Part shown: positions 18,029 through 27,355 of the stretch, piece by piece
Position numbering within the stretch: position 1 is the stretch's first letter
Layout of the letters: every line of letters begins with the position of its first letter
NCBI RefSeq assembly: GCF_002786295.1
Contig: NZ_PGTC01000024.1
Coordinates: 62,001 to 126,000 of the forward strand
Direction: 5' to 3'
Origin: Pseudooceanicola marinus
GTDB taxonomy: Bacteria; Pseudomonadota; Alphaproteobacteria; Rhodobacterales; Rhodobacteraceae
Length of the DNA: 64,000 bases
Notes under the pieces: model-generated
What the model was told of the DNA's origin: nothing
What the model saw: only the letters and a program-made list of their open reading frames with translations
Database searches by the model: none
Position numbers and translations under genes: made by a program

Positions 18029-19417
18029 TCAGCCCGCGCCGCCGGCCAGTGCGGCCAGGGCCTCGGTCAGGCTGGTTTCTTCGACATCGCGATAGAGCGC
18101 CGTTTCCGAGGTGACGGCACAGCCGAGCGCCGTCTCGAAGACGTCCTGGTTGGCGGTCTCGTCGAAGTTGGACTGCGCATCGGTGCCGAGGTTCGACTGG
18201 AAGATCCCAGCCGCCGAGACCGGCAGGAAATCCTCGTAGGTCTGCGGATCGGCGACCAGCGCGCCGGCGGCCAGCAGGTCCTCGACCGCCTCCGCGACAG
18301 GCTCCACGCCCTCGGGCAGTGGCCCTGCCACACGGTAGCGGAAGAAGGCCAGCCCCTCGCGGCGCAGCCTGTCGGCATCGTCCGGAAACCCGGTGAAGGC
18401 CGCGGCCAGCGCGTCCATGTAGTCTTCGGCCCCCTCGCCCGTCGCCCCAACCGCGGCGCGGCTGCGCGCCTCGGCCAGGCAGCGGTCATAGAGGTCGCGC
18501 CCCCTGGGTGTCAGGGCCACGCCGCGCTGCTCTATCTCACCAAAGCGGGCGGTGTGGGTGCCTTCCTCGCCGTTCGATCCGCCCTCGCCGGGGAACAGGA
18601 TCGGCTCCTCCAGCGCCTTGAAGGAGGTCTGGCGCAGCAGGATGTCGACGGCGCGGCGCGGCGGGCCTTCGATCACCGCCTTGGGGGCGATGCCCCGCTC
18701 GGGCATGCGCGCCTGCACCGCGTCGATGTCCAGGGTGCGCGGCGTCAGATGGTTGATATGCGGCCCGCGGAAACAGACCACGTCGGCGATCAGCCGGTGT
18801 TCGGCGGCCAGGCGGGCATAGGTGCCAGCCGTCACCGTCGCATCGGAATGCCAGCGGAAGGTTTCCAGCGCCTCGGCCACGAATTCCTCCGCCTGCGCCC
18901 GGGTCAGCCCGCCCTGGGCCTCGCCCTCGGCGATCAGCTCCAGGCAGCGGGGCGTGACGATGGCGCGGCGCGACAGGATCTCCTCCGCCTCCGCCGCCAG
19001 GGCACGATCTTCCAGCAATTCCAGTCGGATGAGCGAGGTGAAGACACGGAAGGGATTGCGCGACAGGGCCTCGGTCGTCGTGGGGCGGAAGGCCGTGGAA
19101 TGCACCGGCAGCCCGGCCACCGACAGGTCGTAGTAGCCCACGGGCGCCATGCCCATGGTGGCGAACATGCGGCGGATGTTGAACAGCTCCTCCGCCGTGC
19201 CCAGCCGAATCGCCCCGTGGCGTTCGACATCCAGGCGCGACAGCTCATCCGCCGCCTCCAGCCGGGCCTTCAGCGCCGGGTCGGCCGACATGACCTCCTC
19301 ATTCACGTCGCGCACCAGCTCGATCAGGTTGCCGTATTGCGGCACCTCCTGGCGGTACATCTCGGACATGGCCTGGGAAAAGAGCGTGCGGATCTCGTCC
19401 GCGGGCAGATGGGTCAT
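18029..19417 (-). CDS. hglS: 2-oxoadipate dioxygenase/decarboxylase (DUF1338, VOC fold)
   Basis: A 462-residue protein. In lysine catabolism HglS converts 2-oxoadipate to D-2-hydroxyglutarate with loss of CO2. The conserved metal and substrate residues can be placed: His67 and Arg71 in VERHGAIRLG, His220/His223 in CFRGPHINHLTPR, and Glu294 in RFGEIEQRG. FATMGMAPVGYYDL and PVHSTAFRP also match. It is the last gene of the amaB-amaA-hglS set (25 bp after amaA) and this context supports the lysine role over the anonymous DUF1338 label. Confidence 0.88.
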   Translation of the reverse strand: MTHLPADEIRTLFSQAMSEMYRQEVPQYGNLIELVRDVNEEVMSADPALKARLEAADELSRLDVERHGAIRLGTAEELFNIRRMFATMGMAPVGYYDLSVAGLPVHSTAFRPTTTEALSRNPFRVFTSLIRLELLEDRALAAEAEEILSRRAIVTPRCLELIAEGEAQGGLTRAQAEEFVAEALETFRWHSDATVTAGTYARLAAEHRLIADVVCFRGPHINHLTPRTLDIDAVQARMPERGIAPKAVIEGPPRRAVDILLRQTSFKALEEPILFPGEGGSNGEEGTHTARFGEIEQRGVALTPRGRDLYDRCLAEARSRAAVGATGEGAEDYMDALAAAFTGFPDDADRLRREGLAFFRYRVAGPLPEGVEPVAEAVEDLLAAGALVADPQTYEDFLPVSAAGIFQSNLGTDAQSNFDETANQDVFETALGCAVTSETALYRDVEETSLTEALAALAGGAG

Positions 19418-19442
19418 GGGGTCCTCCTCGGGTCGCGCATCG

Positions 19443-20723
19443 TCAGGCCCCGGCCCGGCCGCGCATCATGGCGTGGGTCAGGGTGGCGCCGAATTCGTAG
19501 TAGGCCTCGTGCAGGCCGCGCAGATGTTCCTTGTAGCCCTTGAGCACCGGCAACGGAAAGGCCTCCGGCGCGTCGTTCAGAAGGGCCTGGGCCGCGGCGG
19601 CGCCAAAGACCGTGCCGGGCGAGATGCCACGCCCGGAATAGCCGAAGACGGCATAGGCGGAGGGGCCGAAGTTGACCACCTTGGGGATGTGGTCGCGAGT
19701 CATGGCGATCTTGCCCCGCCAGTGGTGTTCAAAGGGAATGTCGCCCAGATCCGGGTAAAGCGCGCGCAGCTTGCGCCGCGCCCAGCCGGCATGAATCGCC
19801 CCGCCCAGTCCATCGGCATTGCCCATGCCGCCGACGATCAACCGCCCCGCCGCATCCACGCGGACCGAGGACATGACCAGCGCCGTGTCCCAGCATCCCT
19901 CGCCGCCCGGCAGCACCTTGGCCTGCGCCTCCGGCGGCAGGGGCGCGGTGGCGAACTGGCTGTAGTTCACCACGACGAACTGGGGCGCAAAGGCGCCGGC
20001 GATCCCCTCGTGGTAGGCATTGGTGGCCAGAAGCAGCTTCGGCGCCCGCACGCTGTGACCATTGGCACTGACCGTCCAGAGACCCTCCGTATGGGCAATC
20101 GCGGTGACGGCGGAGCCTTCGTGGATCTGCGCGCCCAGCTCCTGCGCCGCGCGGGCCAGCCCGGTGCAATAGGCCAGCGGCTGCACCGTGCCCGCCCGAG
20201 GGTCCAGCAGCGCCCCGTGGAAGGCATCGCTGCCGGTGCGCCGGGCGGTTTCCGCTGCGTCCAGAAGTTGAAGCGGCGCGCCATGGCGGTTGCCCTGGCG
20301 GAACCGGTCCTGCAGGTCCTCGAACCCCTTCGCGGAATGGGCCAGGTGCAGGGTGCCGTGGCGCGTGGCCTCGCAGGCGATGCCGTGCTCTGCCACCCGA
20401 TCGAAGACCATCTGCGGCCCCTGCCCCAGGGCCTCGACCAGCCGTGTGCCATCATCCTCGCCCATCTGGGCCAGCACCTCGTCCGGGGGCAGCCAGAGGC
20501 CAGCGTTGACCAGCCCCACGTTCCGCCCCGACCCGCCGTGGGCGACGGTGTTCGCCTCCAGCACCACGACCGAGGCGCCCTGTTTCGCCACCTCCAGCGC
20601 GCAGGCCAGGCCGGTGAAGCCCGCGCCGATGACCACCACCTCGGCCCGGGCGTCCGCCGCCAGGGGCGTGGTGGTCAGCCGCTCGGCGCTGCTGGCCCGC
20701 CAGAGGGTGCCGTCAGATGTCAA
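19443..20723 (-). CDS. amaA: FAD-dependent amine oxidase, likely L-pipecolate oxidase
   Basis: A 426-residue DAO-family flavoprotein. The Rossmann motif is VVVIGAGFTGLACALEVA near residue 30, with E at the end of strand 2 (VVLEANTVAHGGSGRN) and a C-terminal FAD motif VFGYSGRGISPGTVFG. It resembles PuuB/pipecolate oxidases. Between an antiquitin-type dehydrogenase and HglS, oxidation of L-pipecolate to piperideine-6-carboxylate is the best reading; gamma-glutamylputrescine oxidase is the alternative. Its start overlaps the amaB stop by 11 bp, so the two are translationally coupled. Confidence 0.78.
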   Translation of the reverse strand: MTSDGTLWRASSAERLTTTPLAADARAEVVVIGAGFTGLACALEVAKQGASVVVLEANTVAHGGSGRNVGLVNAGLWLPPDEVLAQMGEDDGTRLVEALGQGPQMVFDRVAEHGIACEATRHGTLHLAHSAKGFEDLQDRFRQGNRHGAPLQLLDAAETARRTGSDAFHGALLDPRAGTVQPLAYCTGLARAAQELGAQIHEGSAVTAIAHTEGLWTVSANGHSVRAPKLLLATNAYHEGIAGAFAPQFVVVNYSQFATAPLPPEAQAKVLPGGEGCWDTALVMSSVRVDAAGRLIVGGMGNADGLGGAIHAGWARRKLRALYPDLGDIPFEHHWRGKIAMTRDHIPKVVNFGPSAYAVFGYSGRGISPGTVFGAAAAQALLNDAPEAFPLPVLKGYKEHLRGLHEAYYEFGATLTHAMMRGRAGA

Positions 20724-22212
20724 ATTTCACCCCCTGCGCCAGGGGCAGCTCGGCCGAGTAGTTCACCGTCGAGGTCTGCCGCCGCATGTAGCCCTTCCAG
20801 GCGTCCGACCCGCTTTCGCGCCCGCCGCCGGTATCCTTCTCGCCGCCGAAGGCACCGCCGATCTCGGCCCCCGAGGGGCCGATGTTGACGTTGGCGATGC
20901 CGCAGTCCGATCCCACCGCCGAGAGGAAGGTTTCCGCCTCGCGCACATTCAGAGTGAAGATACAGGAGGACAGGCCCTGCGGCACGTCGTTCTGCATCGC
21001 GATCGCCTCCTCCAGCGTCTCGTAGCCCATGACGTAGAGGATCGGGGCGAAGGTTTCGGTGCGCACGATGTCGGTCTGGGCGGGCATCTCGACCAGCGCG
21101 GGCGCGGCATAGGCGCCCCCCGCGACCGCGTCGACGGGGGTGCCGCCGTGGATGGTGCCGCCCTGGGCCTTGGCCGCCGACAGCGCCGCCTGCATCCCGT
21201 CCAGCGCGCCCTGGTCGATCAGCGGGCCGACCAGCGTGCCGTCCTCGCGCGGATCACCGATGGTCAGCGAGCCGTAGGCCTGGCGCAGCTTCGCCACCAG
21301 ATCCTCGCGGATCGAGTTGTGCACGATCAGCCGCCGCAGGGAGGTGCAGCGTTGCCCGGCCGTGCCCACGGCGGAGAAGACGATGGCGCGCACCGCCATG
21401 TCCAGGTCGGCCGAGGGCGCCACGATCATCGCGTTGTTGCCGCCCAGCTCCAGGATGGAGCGGCCGAAGCGCGCGGCGACCTTCGGCCCCACGGCGGCCC
21501 CCATGCGGGTCGATCCGGTGGCCGACAGGATCGGCACGTCGCGGGAGGTCACCAGCGCCTCGCCCACATCGACGCCGCCCACGACGACCTGCAAAAGCCC
21601 CTCCGGCGCTTCATCCCCGAACCGCGCCACGGCGCGGTCGAAGATCACCTTGGTGGCCAGCGCGCACAGGGGCGTCTTTTCCGACGGCTTCCAGATCACC
21701 GGATCGCCGCAGACCAGCGCCAGGGCGGCGTTCCAGGCCCAGGGGGCGACGGGGAAGTTGAAGGCGGTGATGACCCCGCAGGGGCCCATCGGATGCCAGG
21801 TTTCGGTCATCCGGTGGCCGGGGCGTTCAGAGGCGATGGTCAGCCCATACAGCTGGCGCGACAGGCCGACGGCGAAATCGCAGATGTCGATCATCTCCTG
21901 CACCTCGCCCAGGCCTTCGGAGGTGATCTTGCCGGCCTCCAGCGTGACCACGGCGCCCAGCTCCGCCTTTGCGGCGCGCAGCTCTTCACCCAGCAGGCGC
22001 ACCAGCTCGCCCCGGCGCGGCGCGGGCACCTGGCGCCAGGCGGCGAAGGCCCCCTGTGCCCGGGCGATCACGGCGGGCATGTCCGCCAGGGATGTCTCGG
22101 CCAGCTGCGCGACCTCCGCCCCGTCGAGGGGCGAGCGCACGGTCAGGCTGCCGCCGATCAGGTCGGTTTCACTCAGCCCGGCGGCGGCGAGGGTTTCAGC
22201 GTGAGAGGGCAT
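20713..22212 (-). CDS. amaB: L-piperidine-6-carboxylate / aminoadipate-semialdehyde dehydrogenase (ALDH7, antiquitin type)
   Basis: A 499-residue aldehyde dehydrogenase that oxidises aminoadipate semialdehyde to 2-aminoadipate in lysine degradation. Catalytic Glu is in RSILELGGNNAM and Cys in GTAGQRCTSLRRL. The C-terminal IGPSGAEIGGAFGGEKDTGG and RESGSDAWKGYMRR are hallmark antiquitin (ALDH7) blocks. It is first in the operon and divergent from a LysR gene. Next steps, aminoadipate transamination and 2-hydroxyglutarate oxidation, are not encoded in this window. Confidence 0.92.
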   Translation of the reverse strand: MPSHAETLAAAGLSETDLIGGSLTVRSPLDGAEVAQLAETSLADMPAVIARAQGAFAAWRQVPAPRRGELVRLLGEELRAAKAELGAVVTLEAGKITSEGLGEVQEMIDICDFAVGLSRQLYGLTIASERPGHRMTETWHPMGPCGVITAFNFPVAPWAWNAALALVCGDPVIWKPSEKTPLCALATKVIFDRAVARFGDEAPEGLLQVVVGGVDVGEALVTSRDVPILSATGSTRMGAAVGPKVAARFGRSILELGGNNAMIVAPSADLDMAVRAIVFSAVGTAGQRCTSLRRLIVHNSIREDLVAKLRQAYGSLTIGDPREDGTLVGPLIDQGALDGMQAALSAAKAQGGTIHGGTPVDAVAGGAYAAPALVEMPAQTDIVRTETFAPILYVMGYETLEEAIAMQNDVPQGLSSCIFTLNVREAETFLSAVGSDCGIANVNIGPSGAEIGGAFGGEKDTGGGRESGSDAWKGYMRRQTSTVNYSAELPLAQGVKFDI

Positions 22213-22376
22213 GGCGGGGCTCCTTCAGGGTCATGGGCAGGGTCTCGGGCGTGGCGCTACTGCTGGATCCGGCGGGGAACCGGCCGACGCAGGTAACGGG
22301 CCCTTTGCGACAGGCTAGCCGCTGACACAGCCTGCCAGAAGCGATAGAAATTCCCAAACCCTGGAGAAAACCTCAC
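22213..22376. promoter_or_regulatory. Divergent control region, lysine operon / lysR
   Basis: 164 bp between divergent starts, where a LysR protein normally binds. The half nearest lysR is less GC-rich (GAAGCGATAGAAATTCCC). I see no strong T-N11-A palindrome that I would name as the LysR box. Confidence 0.4.
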
Positions 22377-23288
22377 ATGATCGCCCCGCGCCGATTCCTG
22401 CCCTCGATCCCCTCGCTACTGGCGCTGGAGGCGGTGGACCGGCTGGGATCGGCCACTGCCGCGGGCCAGGAGCTGTCGCTGACCCACTCCGCCGTGTCGC
22501 GCCAGCTGAAGTTGCTGGAGGGGCAATTGGGCGTCACCCTGCTGGTGCGCGAAGGCAAGGGGCTGACGCTGACCGCTGCCGGGGCCAGCTATGCCCGCTC
22601 TGTCCGCGACTGCCTGCAGGACCTCGCCCAGGCCAGCCTGCGCCTGCGCGCCAGCGGCCCGCGCGACAGTCTCAGCCTGGCCTTGCCGCCCAGTTTCGGC
22701 CTCTACTGGATGGGGCCGCGCCTGCATGCCTTCCTGCGCGCCCACCCCGAGATCCTGGTCAACCAGAGCACCCGCAGCGCCCGCTTCGACTTCGCCCGGG
22801 AGAAGTTCGATGCCGCCGTCCACTACGGACCGGAGGACTGGCCCGGGGTGCATTATCTGCCGCTGACCCGCGACCGGGTGATTCCCATGGCCGCCCCCGG
22901 CCTGCTGGCGGGCGGGCCGCTGACGGCGGAGGCGATCCGGGGTCGGCCGCTTCTGCACCTCGACAGCCGCCCCGGCGCCTGGGAGGAATGGTTCACCCAG
23001 CACGGGGTCGAGGCCGGGCAGCTGCGCGGGATGCTCTTCGACCAGTTCAGTCCCATGGCCGAGGCCGCCGCGGCGGGGTTCGGCCTGGCCCTGCTGCCGG
23101 ATTTCCTGGCCGAGGCCGAACGGGCACGCGGGCGGCTGGTCCCGGCCTTTCCCGACTACCTGGAGATGGACCGCAGCTATGCCCTGGTCTGGCCCCGCAA
23201 TGCGGAACCGAAACCGGCGCTGGATCTGCTGATTGCCTGGCTGAAGACCTCGGAGGCGCTGCCCCTCCAGCGGCGCAGGCCCCTTTAA
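22377..23288 (+). CDS. LysR family transcriptional regulator
   Basis: A 303-residue protein. The N-terminal helix-turn-helix reads ALEAVDRLGSATAAGQELSL and THSAVSRQLKLLEGQLGV (residues ~15-55), GcvA/AmpR-like. The rest is a periplasmic-binding-like effector domain. It is divergent from amaB, so it probably activates or represses the lysine genes in response to a pathway intermediate (inference). Its TAA overlaps the opposing esterase TAA by two bases (TTAA at 23285-23288). Confidence 0.9.
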   Translation: MIAPRRFLPSIPSLLALEAVDRLGSATAAGQELSLTHSAVSRQLKLLEGQLGVTLLVREGKGLTLTAAGASYARSVRDCLQDLAQASLRLRASGPRDSLSLALPPSFGLYWMGPRLHAFLRAHPEILVNQSTRSARFDFAREKFDAAVHYGPEDWPGVHYLPLTRDRVIPMAAPGLLAGGPLTAEAIRGRPLLHLDSRPGAWEEWFTQHGVEAGQLRGMLFDQFSPMAEAAAAGFGLALLPDFLAEAERARGRLVPAFPDYLEMDRSYALVWPRNAEPKPALDLLIAWLKTSEALPLQRRRPL

Positions 23289-24109
23289 CAGCGCAGGAAA
23301 GCGTGGGCGGCGCCCAGAAAGCCCGGGATCACGGCGCCATGCCCGACCCCGTCGAAGGTCCGGAACGTGGCGCCCGCCTGCTGCGCGAACCGGCGGGCAT
23401 GGCCCGTCATGTCCCGCGTCCGCAGGCGCGCGATGCGGTCGACGGGCTCTCCGGCGGCCTCTGCGGCCCCGGGATCTTCCAACGCCCCGACGGTGATCAG
23501 AAGCTTGCCCCCAGCACGACGGGCGCCCGCGTGGATCCCCTCCGGATCGGTCCAGATCGAGGGGCTGCCGGTGGCCACGTGGGAGAAGAGACCGGGACAC
23601 AGGGCGCGGGCCTGCAGAGCGAAGGCGCCACCGAAGGAGTGGCCAAGGATCATCCGGTGCGCGGGATCGACCGGCAGCGCCGCCTCGACCCGGGGGATCA
23701 CCTGCCCGGCCAGCAGCGCCAGGGTGGCCGCCCGGCTGGCCCCTCTTGCCGCCTGCCCCACCAGGTCCGCCCCGCGACGGTCAAAGTCGATCAGGCTGTC
23801 CGTTGGCCAGCCGAGGCCCACGATCACCGCCGGCAGATCCCGGGCGCCGCTACGGCTCTTGTCGCAAAGCCGCTCCAGGTCGCAGAGCGTGCCGAAGGTC
23901 CAGCCCGCATCCATGGCGTAGAGGATCCCGTAGCCCCCGGGCGGCGCCGGGGCCTCGGGCCGGGCCACCAGGACGCGGAACCCGCCCCCGTCCGAGGGCA
24001 GGTCGAAAGAGGTCACGCCCGGTCTGGACCAGGGCGTTCCAAGGCCCATGGGCGCCGGTTGGTCCGCCCTGGCCCCGGGATCGGTGGCGGGTGTCGAAGG
24101 GGCTGGCAT
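23285..24109 (-). CDS. Alpha/beta hydrolase, likely ferri-siderophore esterase (Fes/IroE type)
   Basis: A 274-residue protein. The nucleophile elbow MILGHSFGGAFALQA supplies the catalytic Ser near residue 155. ILYAMDAGWTFGTL at the N-terminus, the GLGWPTD block and FDGVGHGAVIP near the C-terminus (catalytic His) match the esterase D/IroE family. The 28-bp gap to the upstream TonB receptor gene and the AraC regulator indicate siderophore release after uptake. No signal peptide is evident, so it probably acts in the cytoplasm. Confidence 0.78.
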   Translation of the reverse strand: MPAPSTPATDPGARADQPAPMGLGTPWSRPGVTSFDLPSDGGGFRVLVARPEAPAPPGGYGILYAMDAGWTFGTLCDLERLCDKSRSGARDLPAVIVGLGWPTDSLIDFDRRGADLVGQAARGASRAATLALLAGQVIPRVEAALPVDPAHRMILGHSFGGAFALQARALCPGLFSHVATGSPSIWTDPEGIHAGARRAGGKLLITVGALEDPGAAEAAGEPVDRIARLRTRDMTGHARRFAQQAGATFRTFDGVGHGAVIPGFLGAAHAFLRC

Positions 24110-24137
24110 CAGGCTGGCTCCGGGTCGTGCGGCCGCG

Positions 24138-26261
24138 TCAGAACGACTTGGTCAGCGACATGTTGAAGGTGCGCGGCGCACCACGGAAGTTGAAGACGAC
24201 GTTGCTGCCGACGCGCGAGTAGTAGTCTTCGTCGAAGGCGTTATCGACGCCCAGGCGCAGCACGGTGTCCCGGCCCAGATCCTTCGCCGCCATCAGGTCG
24301 ACCACATTGTAGGCAGGCGCCGTGATCCCGCGCGAGGAGAACTCGGACATCGAGGTCAGCCGCCCGCCAAAGCTCCAGCCCTGCATCATCCCTTCGGTCA
24401 CATCGTAAAGCGCGGTCAGCTTCAGCATGTGCTCGGGCGTGTAGGTCGAGAAGACGGCGCCGGCATCCGGCCCCTCCAGGTACTCGGTTTCCGTGTAGGT
24501 GTAGCCCGCCGACAGGTGCAGGTTCGGGATCACCTCGCCCGAAACCTCGGTCTCGAACCCGCGCGAGCGCACGTCGCCCTCGGGTTCGGCGTAGTCGGTG
24601 CCGCGCACGGCGACCGAGCGGTTCACCTGGCGCAGATCGAAGAGCGCGGCGGAGTAGTTCAGCCCGTAGGCCAGTTCGCCCTTCACGCCCAACTCGTACT
24701 GGCGGCCTTCCAGCGGGTCCAGCGTGTCACCGTTCACGTCCAGCTCGAACTGCGGGATGAAGATCTCGGAATAGCTGGCATAGAGGGTGGCGGCCGGCGA
24801 CAGCTCGTAGGTCAGCCCGGCGAAGGGGGTGACCTTGGCGTCGATGTCGGTGCTGTCCAGGTCGCGGGCGGTGCCGATGGTGCCGGAGGTGATGTCACCA
24901 TCGTACCAGCTGACGCGGGCGCCGCCGATCAGGGTCAGCTGGTCGGAGGGCTTCACGCGAAGCTGGGCATAGAGCCCGGTCGAGGTGATGTCGCGCTCTT
25001 CCAGCGTGGTGTAGTCCTCTGCCGGGCGCGGCAGGCTGGCGGTGTCGTCGGTGTCCAGATCCCAGCTGCCATCTTCCGACCCGCGCAGCCCGTAGGTGGA
25101 ACTGTCCAGCTTTTGCCAGTCGGCGCCCAGGATCAGGTTGCTGTCCATGTTGCCCATCAGGAAGGGCATCTCGACATGGGCGTCGAGGGCCAGGCTGTCC
25201 TGCTCCCAGTCCTGACCCAGCCAGGACATCGTGGTGATGACGTTGTCGGCGTCCGCCGACGAGCCGCCGTAAGCGTAGAGGAAATTCGCCTCCTGGTGCG
25301 AGGCGCGCAGCGAGGCCTTGGCGCGGACGCCGTTGGCGAAGTGGTGTTCGAGCGCCAGCACGGCGTCGGTGGTGGCATTCTCGAAATAGTTCCAGTCGGC
25401 GCCGGTCGACGTGCTTTCGTCCAGCCACATCAGGGCCCCGTCTGCATAGGTCGGCAGGCCGTTGAAGGGCGCAATGTCCCGTTCCATGTGGGCCAGCGAG
25501 AAGGTCAGCGTGGTGTCGGGCGTGATGTCCCAGGCGACCGTGCCATAGGCCGACAGCACCCCGTTTTCCTGCCGGTCGACGAAGCCGTCGCCATCGGCAT
25601 AGGCCAGCACCGCGCGGCCGCGGATCGTGCCCTCCTCGTTCAGGGCGCTGCTGTAGTCCAGCTCGGTCCGGGTGTGGCCGTTGGAATCGACCGAGGCACT
25701 GGCGTAGCCCTTGGGATCGACCGAGGTGGCCTGCTTCAGCCGCATGTTGATCGACCCGGCCGGTTCGCCGGTGCCGATGAACAGGCCCGCCGGCCCCTTC
25801 AGCACCTCCACGTGGTCGACGATCGACAGGTCCGGCTGGGTGCCATAGATCGAGCTGACCGGCGCGGGCAGGCCGTCGAAGTAGAGGTAGTCGAATTCAT
25901 ACCCGCGCGAGTAGATGGACGAGCGGCCCGAGTCGTTGCTGAGGATCATGATGCCGGGCGTGTCGGCCAGCGCCTCCTCCAGCGCGCCATAGCCGCCATC
26001 CTCGATCTGCTTGCGGGTCACGACGGAGGTCGACTGCGGCACCTCGCGGGGCGTCATCGCGGCCTTCTCGCCCACCGAGATCAGGTTGGAGGTGTAGGAG
26101 TTCGTCCCCTCGGTCTCATAGCTGGATCCCTCGACATTGATCGGCTCCAGCTCGATCACGTCCTGGGCCAGGGCGGGCGTGACCAGGGCCGGGGTGGTCA
26201 GTGTGGTGCTGGCCAGCAGGGCCAGATGCAGCGCGCGGCGCGGCAGGAGGGGGCGCGTCAT
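24138..26261 (-). CDS. TonB-dependent siderophore receptor
   Basis: A 707-residue outer-membrane receptor. The signal peptide ends about residue 32 (TPALA-QD). A TonB box-like stretch VIELEPINVEGSS precedes the plug domain (TPREVPQSTSVVTRKQIED and the EVLKGPAGLFIGTGEPAG plug motif). The C-terminal barrel has typical Gly/aromatic strands and ends in SLTKSF with the terminal Phe used by BamA. The ferrichrome/catecholate-type plug supports siderophore uptake; the exact siderophore cannot be named. It is divergent from the AraC gene, which probably regulates it. Confidence 0.92.
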   Translation of the reverse strand: MTRPLLPRRALHLALLASTTLTTPALVTPALAQDVIELEPINVEGSSYETEGTNSYTSNLISVGEKAAMTPREVPQSTSVVTRKQIEDGGYGALEEALADTPGIMILSNDSGRSSIYSRGYEFDYLYFDGLPAPVSSIYGTQPDLSIVDHVEVLKGPAGLFIGTGEPAGSINMRLKQATSVDPKGYASASVDSNGHTRTELDYSSALNEEGTIRGRAVLAYADGDGFVDRQENGVLSAYGTVAWDITPDTTLTFSLAHMERDIAPFNGLPTYADGALMWLDESTSTGADWNYFENATTDAVLALEHHFANGVRAKASLRASHQEANFLYAYGGSSADADNVITTMSWLGQDWEQDSLALDAHVEMPFLMGNMDSNLILGADWQKLDSSTYGLRGSEDGSWDLDTDDTASLPRPAEDYTTLEERDITSTGLYAQLRVKPSDQLTLIGGARVSWYDGDITSGTIGTARDLDSTDIDAKVTPFAGLTYELSPAATLYASYSEIFIPQFELDVNGDTLDPLEGRQYELGVKGELAYGLNYSAALFDLRQVNRSVAVRGTDYAEPEGDVRSRGFETEVSGEVIPNLHLSAGYTYTETEYLEGPDAGAVFSTYTPEHMLKLTALYDVTEGMMQGWSFGGRLTSMSEFSSRGITAPAYNVVDLMAAKDLGRDTVLRLGVDNAFDEDYYSRVGSNVVFNFRGAPRTFNMSLTKSF

Positions 26262-26350
26262 GAGGGGCTCCTTGATATCCGAGTGTTTTACTCGTTAATA
26301 CGGAGGGGAACAGGGCTTCAGCCAGATGGGGATCTTCGCGCCAGAGCCAG
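26262..26350. promoter_or_regulatory. Divergent promoter/operator, TonB receptor / araC
   Basis: 89 bp. It contains CGAGTGTTTTACTCG, an inverted repeat with 5-bp arms (26280-26294), in an AT-rich patch (TTTTACTCGTTAATACGG). This is a plausible site for the AraC regulator or for Fur, but a classical Fur box is not evident. Confidence 0.5.
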
Positions 26351-27355
26351 ATGTCTTCGCGAAACCGCCAGAGAGGCCGCGCGCCCATGTCCTCGCAGAT
26401 CCGCCCAGACCAGATCCGCCCGGATCAGATCCGCCTGTCCGAGATCGCGCAGAGCGTCGCAATGACCGGCCGGCGCCTGCGCGCCAGCCTGCCCGAGGGG
26501 CGCGTGGTCCTGCGGGGCACGCGCGACGGTGTCGAAAGCGCCTCTGGGCTGACGATCAACGCCCATGACGCCTGCGCCGAGGAGGATTTCGAGGTGCGGG
26601 TCACCCGCGCACCCGGTGTGGTGCTGCACCTTGTGCTGGCCGGCCGGGTCGAGGCCGTGCTGGGCGGCCTCCCGATGGGGCTGGAGCGGCGCCCGGGCGC
26701 GCCGGTGCCGATCATCTTCAGCGCGCTGGACACGCCGCAGGAGTTTCACCGCCAGTCGCGGCGCGGCGAGGTGCTGCGCAAGCTGACCCTGCGGATGAGC
26801 TGGGACTGGCTGGAGCGGCGCGGCATTTCCCGGGCAGAGATCCTGCAGGGCAACGCCCGTCGCGATGCCCGGTGGAGCGCGGGCCCCGAGGACATCGCCG
26901 ACGCCGAGGCGCTGATGCAGCCCGCCGCCAGCTTGGGCAGGCCGCTGTCGCTGCTGCGCGAGGCACATTCCGCGGCGCTGGTCGGGCGCGCATTCGAACA
27001 GCTCTGGCAGGCCGAAAAGCTCGTCGCACCGGCGGACCGCGACCGGCTGAACCGGATGGAACACCTGGGCTGTGCCCCCGGCCCCGTGGCGGCGATGGAG
27101 GCGATCGCCCGTGCCGGCGGCATGAGCCTCAGCTCCGCCCGGCGGCTGTTTCACCGCGCCTACGGGCAGAGCATGCTGGCCCGGCTGCGCGAGCTGCGCC
27201 TGCGCCGCGCCCATGACGCGCTGCGCCATGGCGCCAGCGTCGGCACAGCCGCCTGGGACGCGGGGTATGACAACCCCTCGGCCTTCTCCACGGCCTTCCG
27301 CCGCTGGTGCGGGCAGACCCCGTCGCAGGTCCGTCAGGGCGGCCTGCCGCGCTAG
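26351..27355 (+). CDS. AraC family regulator (PchR-like, siderophore)
   Basis: A 334-residue protein; a start at 26387 is also possible. The N-terminal ~230 residues form the sensor, with VLHLVLAGRVEAVLGG reminiscent of PchR. The C-terminal ~100 residues contain two helix-turn-helix motifs: AMEAIARAGGMSLSSARRLF and GTAAWDAGYDNPSAFSTAFR, then RRWCGQTPSQVRQ. The N-terminus holds an odd imperfect repeat, QIRPDQIRPDQIRLSE, encoded by a 15-bp unit repeated about 2.5 times. Divergent from the TonB receptor, it likely activates it. Confidence 0.85.
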   Translation: MSSRNRQRGRAPMSSQIRPDQIRPDQIRLSEIAQSVAMTGRRLRASLPEGRVVLRGTRDGVESASGLTINAHDACAEEDFEVRVTRAPGVVLHLVLAGRVEAVLGGLPMGLERRPGAPVPIIFSALDTPQEFHRQSRRGEVLRKLTLRMSWDWLERRGISRAEILQGNARRDARWSAGPEDIADAEALMQPAASLGRPLSLLREAHSAALVGRAFEQLWQAEKLVAPADRDRLNRMEHLGCAPGPVAAMEAIARAGGMSLSSARRLFHRAYGQSMLARLRELRLRRAHDALRHGASVGTAAWDAGYDNPSAFSTAFRRWCGQTPSQVRQGGLPR

